64,000 bases of DNA, from contig CAVSZD010000003.1 in NCBI GenBank assembly GCA_963732355.1, positions 288,510 to 352,509 on the forward strand, in the 5' to 3' direction. This DNA comes from JADKAV01 sp963732355 (GTDB lineage: Bacteria > Actinomycetota > Actinomycetes > S36-B12 > UBA10799). Position numbers and translations under genes: made by a program. Of the stretch, positions 57,586 to 64,000 are shown piece by piece (the first letter of the stretch is position 1; every line of letters starts with the position of its first letter). The notes under the pieces are model-generated. The model searched no databases, was not told the origin of the DNA, and worked only from the letters and a program-made list of their open reading frames with translations.

Positions 57586-59352
57586 TCAGATCGAACCTGG
57601 CGACGACCCTCCGAGACCGTCGAATTCGGCGCCACTGACAGAGGCAACGGCTGCACGCACGGTCGCAAAGCGGTCCTCGGGTGGCAGCACATCGGCCAAC
57701 CCGGTCTTGCCGAGTTGTTCCTCAAAGGTGACGCGGGAACGGGCCAGGACGAATCGGATGCCCTGACCCTGGAGTTCGGTCACCACGTCTGCGAAGGCCT
57801 GGGCGCCGGAGGTGTCGAGATCGGTGACTGACTCGGCGTCGAACACCAATGTCGTGACAGGGTCGGGTGCACCTCGAACTGCCTCGTGCACGCGGCTACG
57901 GAAGTACCGGCAGTTGGCGAAGAACAGCCGGTCGTCCAAGCGGTAGATCACCACATCGGGGATCAGGATCGCGTCACGGTGACGTTCGACATCGACGAAT
58001 CGACCAGCGGCCGGGCTCCACCCGAGGACCGCGTCACGCGGCTGGGCGCTGCGGCGAACGACATCAAGTATCGACAGCAGCACGGCCAGAATCAGCGACG
58101 GCAACAAGCCGATGGTGAGCATGCCCACCACCGTGACCACCGCGACCACCAGTTCACCACGAGACCCTCGGATGAACGCCCGCCAGGCGCCGATGTCCAT
58201 CAACCCCAGTGCGGCGTAGATGATCACAGCCCCCAGGGTGGCCTTGGGCAGCAGTGCCAGCGCCCCGGTCAGAAACAGCAAGACGACGACAACGCCGGCG
58301 GCCTGCACCAGTCCCACAACCTGGGTGCGCCCGCCGAGCCGGACGTTGACAGCGCTGCGCGAGCCGCTGGACCCGAGGGGGAACGACTGGGAGATGCCCG
58401 CAGCCACGTTGATGCCCGCCAAGGCGGTCAGCTCCTGGTTGGTGTTCACAGCAGGGTCGCCCGGCTGGCTGAGGCTGCGGGCGGTGAGGATCGCATCGGA
58501 GAATCCGACCAGGGCGATGCCGACAGCTGAGGGCAGAAGGATGGCGATATCGGTCAGCGACACCGACGGCCAAGCCAACGTCGGCAAGCCGGCTGGGATT
58601 TCGCCCACCAGCGCCACGCCACGCTGTTCCAGGTCCCACAGAGCCGACACGCCGATGGCGACCACGGTCACCGCCAGCAGCATCGGGAACTTGGGCAGGA
58701 AGCGGCCACCGACCAGAAGTGCGGTCAGGCTCAAGGCGCCGATCAGCAGCGTCAGCGTCTGCGTCCCGCCCACCACGTTGCCCGCGAACGAGACATACTC
58801 CTCCAGAACGGTGTCGCCCTCAACCTCGACTCCGGTGACGTCGTCGAGCTGTCCGGACAACAATGTGAGCGCCAGCCCGGTGAGGAAGCCCAGTAGGACG
58901 GCCGCGGAGAAGTAGTCGGAGATCCAGCCCAGCCGAAGCAGCCGGGCCACCAGAAAGACCGCACCCACGAGCAGCGCCAGCATCGCGGCGAGGACTGGGT
59001 AGTCGGCCGGGTCGGAGGACACGGTGGCCAAGGCAGGTGCCACGAGCAAAGCCGAGGTCGCGGTCGGTCCAGTCATTAGCGACCGGGAGGAACCCAGGGC
59101 CGCATAAGCGACCAGAGGCAGCAGCAGCCCGTACAGGCCGGCCACCACAGGCAGCCCCGCAGTCTGGGCGTAGGCCATCCCCTGTGGAACGGCTAGAGCC
59201 GCCAGCGCGACCCCGGCGAGCACATCGACGCGCAGCAAAGACGCGGAGTAGCCGCGCAACGACCCGACGAGGGGCACGAAGCGCCACCGGGAGGTTGCAC
59301 GCCCCTTCGGCCGGAACGGCTGCACAGAGCCCCCGTCCTCGTGTTCGCTCAT
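57586..59352 (-). CDS. SulP/SLC26 family anion transporter with STAS domain
   Basis: From the ATG at 59352 (GGAGG seven bases upstream) the product has 588 residues. The signature AALAVPQGMAYAQTAGLPVVAGLYGLLLPLVAYA, some twelve membrane helices and the central QSFPLGSSGSRSAVN segment define the membrane domain to about residue 410. A cytoplasmic STAS domain ends it (FDAESVTDLDTSGAQAFADVV). Members move sulfate, bicarbonate or other anions; the substrate is not clear. An upstream ATG at 59373 lacks a ribosome-binding site. Confidence 0.93.
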   Translation of the reverse strand: MSEHEDGGSVQPFRPKGRATSRWRFVPLVGSLRGYSASLLRVDVLAGVALAALAVPQGMAYAQTAGLPVVAGLYGLLLPLVAYAALGSSRSLMTGPTATSALLVAPALATVSSDPADYPVLAAMLALLVGAVFLVARLLRLGWISDYFSAAVLLGFLTGLALTLLSGQLDDVTGVEVEGDTVLEEYVSFAGNVVGGTQTLTLLIGALSLTALLVGGRFLPKFPMLLAVTVVAIGVSALWDLEQRGVALVGEIPAGLPTLAWPSVSLTDIAILLPSAVGIALVGFSDAILTARSLSQPGDPAVNTNQELTALAGINVAAGISQSFPLGSSGSRSAVNVRLGGRTQVVGLVQAAGVVVVLLFLTGALALLPKATLGAVIIYAALGLMDIGAWRAFIRGSRGELVVAVVTVVGMLTIGLLPSLILAVLLSILDVVRRSAQPRDAVLGWSPAAGRFVDVERHRDAILIPDVVIYRLDDRLFFANCRYFRSRVHEAVRGAPDPVTTLVFDAESVTDLDTSGAQAFADVVTELQGQGIRFVLARSRVTFEEQLGKTGLADVLPPEDRFATVRAAVASVSGAEFDGLGGSSPGSI

Positions 59353-59624
59353 CGGAATGCCTCCATCCGACATCTGGGTGAGGGCGCAAAGATGTCGCCG
59401 GTTGGCCAGAGGGCTCCGTCCGTGACTAGGAACAGCACGCCACGGGCAACCCGCGCAAACCCATCGCCAGCAACCAGTATCTGCATGGGTTCAACACACC
59501 ACCGATGGCTGCACAAAGCATCCTCCATGAAGGGTGAGCGCATGCCACGGAACACACTCGACGCGGGACACAGTCGAGCCGGACGGCACCCACGCCTAAC
59601 GTCCCCAACCAGAACGCCAGCACC
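59353..59624. other. Intergenic, nothing recognised
   Basis: No conserved protein or RNA element could be identified in this 270-base stretch upstream of sulP. It should contain the sulP promoter. Confidence 0.35.
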
Positions 59625-59735
59625 CTGGAGTATCCCGTCACACAGCGCGCCGCACTCCCCCTCGTGACGCGCATCGTCAAGCTGTGAGCATTCCAAAGCT
59701 CCCTGGTGAACCGAAACCTGTGCAACCGAGGCGAG
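59625..59735. repeat. Repeat module C, copy 3
   Basis: A diverged copy: TGGAGTATCCCGTCACACAGC at the left end is followed by CCCCCTCGTGACGCGCATCG and a tail reading PKLPGEPKPVQPRRARA then stop. It keeps the reading frame of the tail in spite of base changes. Confidence 0.6.
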
Positions 59736-59765
59736 CGCGAGCCTGACCGACGGCAAGGCCCGTCG

Positions 59766-59862
59766 CGTTGGTTGACGTTCATGCAGTTGGGTGGGGCTCG
59801 GGTAGTTGGTTGACGTTCAGGCGGCGACGAGCGTCAACCAACTACCCGAGCGTCAACCAACG
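59766..59862. repeat. Hairpin repeat B, copy 3
   Basis: Outer arms CGTTGGTTGACG (59766-59777) and CGTCAACCAACG (59851-59862), inner arms 59797-59815 and 59832-59850, all perfectly complementary. Same overall length as copy 2 (97 bases). Confidence 0.9.
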
Positions 59863-59905
59863 GGGTGACCCAGAGTCGCGAGGACCTGAAACTGTCAAGT
59901 GGATC

Positions 59906-60265
59906 GTGTCCACGGTGTTCATCCAGCTCACCCTTGGTCTGATCGTGGGCGCTGTCATCCTGATCGCCACCATCACCTACATGGGATGGACCAGCGAACT
60001 CTTCGCGCGCCAGAGCATCTACCGCTCGTGGTGGATGTGGCTGGGCTCCGTCGTGGTAGCCATACCGATCGTGCTGCGCGTCGGGCATCGACTGGGGCGG
60101 AACGCAGTGCCGTTGTCCGCGCGCTGGGCATCGCCCGCCTATCACTTCACTGAGTTGGGTGCGATGAGCCGCCGAGTCGTAACAGCGCTTAGGGACTTCA
60201 CGGGCCGGCGTGCAACTAATGCAGCGGATGAGGTGGTGGTTGGCCGTGAGCCCGCAAAACGTTGA
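59906..60265 (+). CDS. Hypothetical two-helix membrane protein
   Basis: From a GTG at 59906 the product has 119 residues. Two membrane helices (VFIQLTLGLIVGAVILIATITYM and WWMWLGSVVVAIPIVLRVG) are followed by a soluble, basic tail. I do not recognise a family. The open frame continues upstream into repeat B3, so the original 5' end may have been replaced by that element. No ribosome-binding site is evident. Confidence 0.45.
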   Translation: MSTVFIQLTLGLIVGAVILIATITYMGWTSELFARQSIYRSWWMWLGSVVVAIPIVLRVGHRLGRNAVPLSARWASPAYHFTELGAMSRRVVTALRDFTGRRATNAADEVVVGREPAKR

Positions 60266-60329
60266 GCCGCACGAGGGGGTAGAACCTTGTGCGAAGGACG
60301 TCAAACACACCTGAGACGATCGTGCTGCA

Positions 60330-61855
60330 GTGGTACCCAATGCAGAGATGATGAAGGCGATGCACGACGACACGTTCACTCCGGACGAGGTCGTCGCTGC
60401 GCTCGAACGGGTGTTGAAAAGCGATCAGTTCCGGTCCTCTGATCGAAGCCGCAGTTTCCTGGCATACGTGGTCACCGAAACTCTGGCCGGCAGGGGCGAA
60501 CGATTGTCGGAACGCACGGTTGGTCGCCGAGCCCTGTACCGTCGCGACGACTTCGATGGTCGCTTCGATCCCGGCGTGCGGGTACAGGCCACCAGGGTGC
60601 GCAAAGCCCTTGCCGCGTACTACGACGCCCACTCCGACCCGGTGCGGATCACCCTGGCAGTGGGGAGCTACGCGCCTGCGTTCCAGCGAGTCCAATCGTG
60701 GTCCGAGCCACAAATGGAGACTGCCGTCGCCGTCACCTCTGATGACGACGAATCCGGCTCCCAAGCTCTCTCACAGGAGATGTCACGGCAACTCGACGCG
60801 TTCCCCGGACTGCGTGTCATCGGACCCGTCAAGGCAGGCGCTGAGGATTCAGGATCAGTCGCCCGACGACTGCAGACCCGCTTTGTGCTGCATGTAGCGG
60901 CCACCTCGGAGTCCGACGGAACGCACGTCGAACTCGGTGTCTTCGATGCCACATCGTCGGCCTTGGTGTGGACGCTGCGCGAACGGTTACCCGCATCGGC
61001 TGTTGAGGGTTTCGATGTCGGGCGATGGGCGCAGAACATCGCCGGTCAGATCGGGGACTACAACGGGGTCATCATCACGCGGGTCGGGGAATCGCGCAGT
61101 TTCGGCGAGGACCAGTGGCAGGCCATGCAGTCCTACTACGCGATGTTCGTGTCCGGCGACCGTCAGGACGTGGTCGCGGCGGTCCGCAGACTGCAGGAGG
61201 CAGTCGACCGCGGCCACACCTCCCCGACGATCACGGCCGCGCTGGCTCACGGATTGTCGCTTCGAGCCGGCTACGACCTCAGCGACGATCTTGCCGCTGA
61301 TCTGCGAGCCGCCAGCGGAGATCGCGCAGCTCCACTCTCAGCCTGGATCCCGGTTCTGCGACGGCCCATCTTGCACTGGCCACCGTCGCCCTCGTGAGCG
61401 AACAGCACGACCTCGCTCTTGAGCACGCTCGGACGGCAATGGATCTCGCTCCCTTCCATCCGTCCATCACGGGGACGGCCGGGACTTTGTTGGCTCATGC
61501 CGGGGACTGGTCGGGCGGCCTCGCCGGTATCCGGCAGGCACTACACCTCAACCCCAACATGCCGGGGTTCTCGCGGGTTCTGCTCGTCGCGGACCACATC
61601 TTCGCTGGCGACGACGCATTGGCCCTGTCCGAAGCCGCCCTCATCGCAACACCGACCGAGGTGTGGGGTCCCTACTTTCGCGCCCTTGCTCTGATGGGTC
61701 TGGGCTACAGCGAGCGTGCCCACGCGGAAATGGACGTCGCCCTGGCGATCGATCCGCGCGTATTGGACGATGAGAACCAAGTGATGCCGGAATGGATGGC
61801 GATCACCAGTGCCCAGCGAGGGGTCCTGCGTGACCGGCTGAAGATGTTCCAGTGA
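60330..61855 (+). pseudogene. TPR-type regulatory protein, broken by a frameshift
   Basis: The first frame (60330-61397) has an N-terminal segment RSRSFLAYVVTETLAGRGE through FDPGVRVQATRVRKALAAYY and VGSYAPAF. This pattern opens many proteins that carry a TolB-like middle part and TPR repeats or a cyclase domain. The middle region (about residues 130-300) fits that TolB-like type. The second frame (to 61855) continues with ALEHARTAMDLAPFHPSITG, GIRQALHLNPNMPGF and AHAEMDVALAIDPR, which are TPR repeats. The frames should join near 61345-61380 by one missing or two extra bases. A role in signalling is likely; no partner is visible. Confidence 0.6.
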
Positions 61856-61858
61856 CAG

Positions 61859-61987
61859 GTCGCTGATGCCACGGTCGGTCATCGCGAGGCCGAACGGATC
61901 GCCGCGTTGGTTGATGTAGGCACCTGCCACCACCGAGTACACCGTCTTCACGCGAGGCGCCTCCCACATCCGGGGCGAAAGAGGCTG
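61859..61987 (-). other. Short coding-like remnant of unknown family
   Basis: The minus strand reads MWEAPRVKTVYSVVAGAYIN then QRGDPFGLAMTDRGISDL just before the TPR gene end. It looks like protein but I cannot assign it. It is cut off on both sides (TPR gene and repeat C4). Confidence 0.3.
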
Positions 61988-62106
61988 AGACATCGGCGGA
62001 ATATCTCGTCGCACCGCACACCCCCTCCCCCTCGTGACGCGCACCGCCACCGGCCGAACACTGGCGAAAACGCCCGGCGAGCCGAAACGGGTGCAGCTGA
62101 GCCGGG
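61988..62106. repeat. Repeat module C, copy 4
   Basis: Begins GGCGGAATATCTCGTCGCAC (from about 61995) and ends with a tail reading KTPGEPKRVQLSRVRE then stop. It is followed after about 23 bases by repeat B4, the same order as copy 1. Confidence 0.7.
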
Positions 62107-62128
62107 TGCGGGAGTGAACAGCGGGCCG

Positions 62129-62225
62129 CGTTGGATGACGTTCGTGCTGTTGGGTGGGGTTCGGGTAGTTGGTTGACGTTCGTCGGCGTCTGAGCGTCAA
62201 CCAACTACCCGAGCGTCAACCAACG
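62129..62225. repeat. Hairpin repeat B, copy 4
   Basis: Outer arms CGTTGGATGACG (62129-62140) and CGTCAACCAACG (62214-62225) have one mismatch. Inner arms (62160-62178 and 62195-62213) have one G-T type difference at the end. To the right, CACCGGAATATCCGGCAGTC (from about 62261) is a short D-like trace. Confidence 0.85.
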
Positions 62226-62374
62226 CACGGGCAGCCGGCGCGGGCAGGCATGCGCGAACTCACCGGAATATCCGGCAGTCCCCCCTGTCTTCTTCTGTGC
62301 GCACCCCTGTGTTGGGTGCGCGTCTCGGAAGTGCGCGAAGGGGTTCAGCGAGGTTTGCAAAATCGTCGCTCCGC

Positions 62375-62968
62375 TCAGCGCGGCAGAGGGTTCGGGCCGG
62401 TCGCGGTAACGAGGCGCTGGGGCACCCAGTCCTCGACGTGCACGAATCCCTCGAAGGGTCCGGCATACGTCTCCACGGACGCCTGCAGCGACAGTCGATA
62501 GAACTTCACATGCGTGAAGTCCTGGAACAGGATGTACACGGGATCAGGTGTGCTGTTCGGACCCTGGAACTGCTGCCCCGTCAGGACGGATTTGTTCGCT
62601 GCGACAAATGCGTCGAAAGTGTCGCCGATCACCACGCCCAGATGCTCCAAACCCATCTTGTAGACGCGCTGATGAACCGGCGGAATGAGTTCGATCAGCG
62701 CGACGGTTTTGCCGTCGAGGACGTCGAGCGGTTCGCCCAGGACGATCAGCGAGATCGGGCGGCCGTTCCAGAGGTTCTCCAGATTGGCCACGGCGTGGCG
62801 TTCTAAGAGCCTGCGTACATGCACGTACTGGTCCCACTCCGGCAGGCGAACGGCAAGGTGACTCAGATCGTAAGGGCTGATATCGATTCCCAGAGCGAGC
62901 AGCCGTTCAGCCTGTTGTGCCGCGAACGACCGATAGTCCCCGATGACCTCGCCGACCGGATCGGCCAT
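62375..62968 (-). CDS. YecM-like VOC-fold protein
   Basis: The 197-residue protein resembles the E. coli YecM family. It has DYRSFAAQQAERLLALGIDI near the start, then NGRPISLIVLGEPL, VALIELIPP, and MGLEHLGVVIGDTFDAF, which lines up with the GWEHIE.V segment of YecM and carries a Glu-His pair at a metal-ligand-like position of the glyoxalase/VOC fold. No activity is established for the family. AGGAG lies six bases upstream of the ATG. Confidence 0.55.
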   Translation of the reverse strand: MADPVGEVIGDYRSFAAQQAERLLALGIDISPYDLSHLAVRLPEWDQYVHVRRLLERHAVANLENLWNGRPISLIVLGEPLDVLDGKTVALIELIPPVHQRVYKMGLEHLGVVIGDTFDAFVAANKSVLTGQQFQGPNSTPDPVYILFQDFTHVKFYRLSLQASVETYAGPFEGFVHVEDWVPQRLVTATGPNPLPR

Positions 62969-63075
62969 CGCCGTCTCCTCTCAATCGCCAACCACCTTAC
63001 GGCGCGATGAACGGTGGATGCTTAGGACCGAATCCGGCGCGGACCACAGATGGGCCCACGACAGCTCGGCACCGC

Positions 63076-63143
63076 GTTAGAGGTTGTGCTGTTGGTTAGA
63101 GAAAACACGCGTGGATTCTCTAACCAACAGCACAACCTCTAAC
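63076..63143. repeat. Palindromic repeat A, copy 3
   Basis: A perfect inverted repeat with 26-base arms (63076-63101 and 63118-63143; core GAGGTTGTGCTGTTGGTTAG) and a 16-base loop containing ACACGCGTGGATT. Confidence 0.9.
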
Positions 63144-63186
63144 CAACGCTCGTGCTCGCCCTTCCGGCCAGCCCGACACAGCCCCG

Positions 63187-63303
63187 CTACTTGCCGAGCT
63201 TGCCGATGAACTGTTTCACTTTGTCCTTGTTGGAGGGCGCGACTGAGATGTTGCCCAAGAACTGGACCGTCACATTCACCTTGCCGTCACGGCCCACTTT
63301 GGA
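63187..63303 (-). pseudogene. C-terminal remnant of an unidentified secreted-type protein
   Basis: The minus strand reads WSKVGRDGKVNVTVQFLGNI then SVAPSNKDKVKQFIGKLGK and a stop at 63187. This is a plausible C terminus (basic beta-rich end), but the upstream part of the frame is antisense to the YVTN gene. It has been cut at about 63303, exactly where the plus-strand YVTN repeats begin. Confidence 0.45.
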
Positions 63304-63326
63304 CCACTTCTCAGAACAACGACACG

Positions 63327-64000
63327 GTGTCGGTGATAAGCACCGCCACCAACACCATTGTCGGCAGTTCGATCCCGGTCGGCGACGCTCCAACAGGGTT
63401 GGCGTTGTCCCCGGACGGCACGCGCGCGTACGTCGCCAACACCAATAGCGACACGGTGTCGGTGATAAACACCGCCACCAACACCATTGTCGGCTCACCG
63501 ATCGCCGTCGGCGACGGACCACTGCGGGTGGCGATCACCCCCGACGGCACCCGCGCGTACGTCACCAACAACAACAATGGCGGCAACGTTTCGGTGATCA
63601 ACACCACGACCAACACCGTTATCGGCAGCCCGATCACGGTCGGCAACGGCCCGTACGGGGTGACGGTGTCCCCGGACGGCGCGCGCGCCTACGTCACGAA
63701 CTTCTTCAGCGGCGACGTGTCGGTGATCAACACCACGACCAACACCGTGTCGGGTACTCCGATCACGGTCGGCGTGAATCCGACGGGGGTGACGGTGTCC
63801 CCGGACGGCGCGCGCGCCTACGTGAGCAACCTCGGCTCCGACACGGTATCGGTGATCAACACCGCCACCAACGGCGTCACAGGCACCCCGATCGCCGTCG
63901 GCGACGGACCTTTCTCGGTGGCCGTGTCCCCAGACGGTAGCCGGGCGTACGTCACCAACCTGCTCAGCAGCACGCTCTCGGTGATCGCCTTGCAGCCGTC
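63327..64000 (+). CDS. YVTN beta-propeller protein, 5'-truncated and running off the edge
   Basis: The frame holds about five YVTN repeats of 42 residues (VSVISTATNTIVGSSIPVGD, then SPDGTRAYVANTNSDTVSVI and so on) and is open to the right edge, where it reads SVIALQPS, like the end of the propeller of the protein at 50168 (SVIAPQPS). No signal peptide or good start is present upstream; the frame opens from junction sequence with the minus-strand remnant. The first possible start is GTG 63327. It is probably a decayed or rearranged paralogue, though an upstream exported start on an unseen arrangement cannot be excluded. Confidence 0.65.
   Translation, partial: MSVISTATNTIVGSSIPVGDAPTGLALSPDGTRAYVANTNSDTVSVINTATNTIVGSPIAVGDGPLRVAITPDGTRAYVTNNNNGGNVSVINTTTNTVIGSPITVGNGPYGVTVSPDGARAYVTNFFSGDVSVINTTTNTVSGTPITVGVNPTGVTVSPDGARAYVSNLGSDTVSVINTATNGVTGTPIAVGDGPFSVAVSPDGSRAYVTNLLSSTLSVIALQP

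Noticed and set aside
60216..60764. A 182-codon frame opposite the TPR regulator start
   Set aside because: The plus strand encodes the recognisable FLAYVV...FDP...VR domain; the minus frame shows no conserved features.
52077..63143. CRISPR array
   Set aside because: The repeats are few, about 70-110 bases long, palindromic and kilobases apart, without regular spacers or cas genes.
50000..64000. Prophage or integrative element
   Set aside because: No integrase, transposase, capsid, relaxase or tRNA-adjacent attachment site was found. The region is better described as repeat-rich with small cassettes and remnants.

Overview
The window is high-GC chromosomal DNA from an actinobacterium (Actinomycetota, class Actinomycetes). 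The evidence is a complete Pup-proteasome locus (pup, prcB, prcA, pafA, dop, arc/mpa), a mycothiol ligase (mshC), the RNA polymerase-binding protein RbpA, an F420-type luciferase-like oxidoreductase, a separate Ppm/Lnt pair, many GTG starts and frequent leaderless-type promoters. From memory, the gene order over 6-45 kb resembles the Streptomyces chromosome around metH, mshC and the proteasome genes. No rRNA, tRNA, CRISPR array, integrase or transposase was seen. The species cannot be named from this sequence.

Regions. 0-6 kb: tail of a glycerophosphodiesterase gene, rbpA behind a textbook SigR-type promoter, then a leftward group (ppm1, lnt, a core-less amidohydrolase, an acyl-CoA dehydrogenase, a frameshifted M24 peptidase). 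6-21.4 kb: a 5'-3' exonuclease, then a long leftward run from pup through prcB, prcA, pafA, two FKBPs, a zinc-ribbon protein and tatA/tatC to dgk and helY; dop, a CAP protein, arc and trmI complete the block. The PafB/PafC regulators usually found at this locus are absent. 21.4-27.5 kb: an M50 protease, a frameshifted RecB-like nuclease, a MacB/FtsX-like ABC exporter and a HAD phosphatase with no standard start codon. 27-34 kb: metH, pgi and gnd. 34-45.5 kb: mshC, a TolB-like secreted protein, the SCO1664/DUF3090/histidine-phosphatase trio, corA, uppP, the F420 oxidoreductase, an aldo/keto reductase, maltokinase and an AidB-like dehydrogenase. 45.5-50 kb: DUF2505, zapE, and an NHEJ-type group (RibD-like reductase, ligC, frameshifted ligD polymerase) without Ku.

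From about 50 kb the character changes to an accessory region. Two related YVTN beta-propeller genes (50.2 kb and the right edge) bracket about 11 kb of small operons, gene remnants and dispersed repeats. I recognise four repeat modules. A is a near-perfect palindrome of about 68 bp (3 copies, one supplying the zapE stop codon). B is a long hairpin of about 97 bp (4 copies). C is about 110 bp and ends in the same readable peptide as the ligD 3' end (4 copies). D is a flank lying next to remnants of DUF5615 PIN-like toxin genes. The intact genes here are a TetR-hydrolase-oxidoreductase cassette, a potassium-channel-like protein with an altered filter, a SulP transporter and a YecM-like protein.

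Four otherwise recognisable genes (M24 peptidase, RecB-like nuclease, LigD polymerase, TPR regulator) each carry one reading-frame break. This may be real decay or sequence error; reads would decide. The most novel material is the composite repeat family and its link to the ligD tail and toxin remnants.
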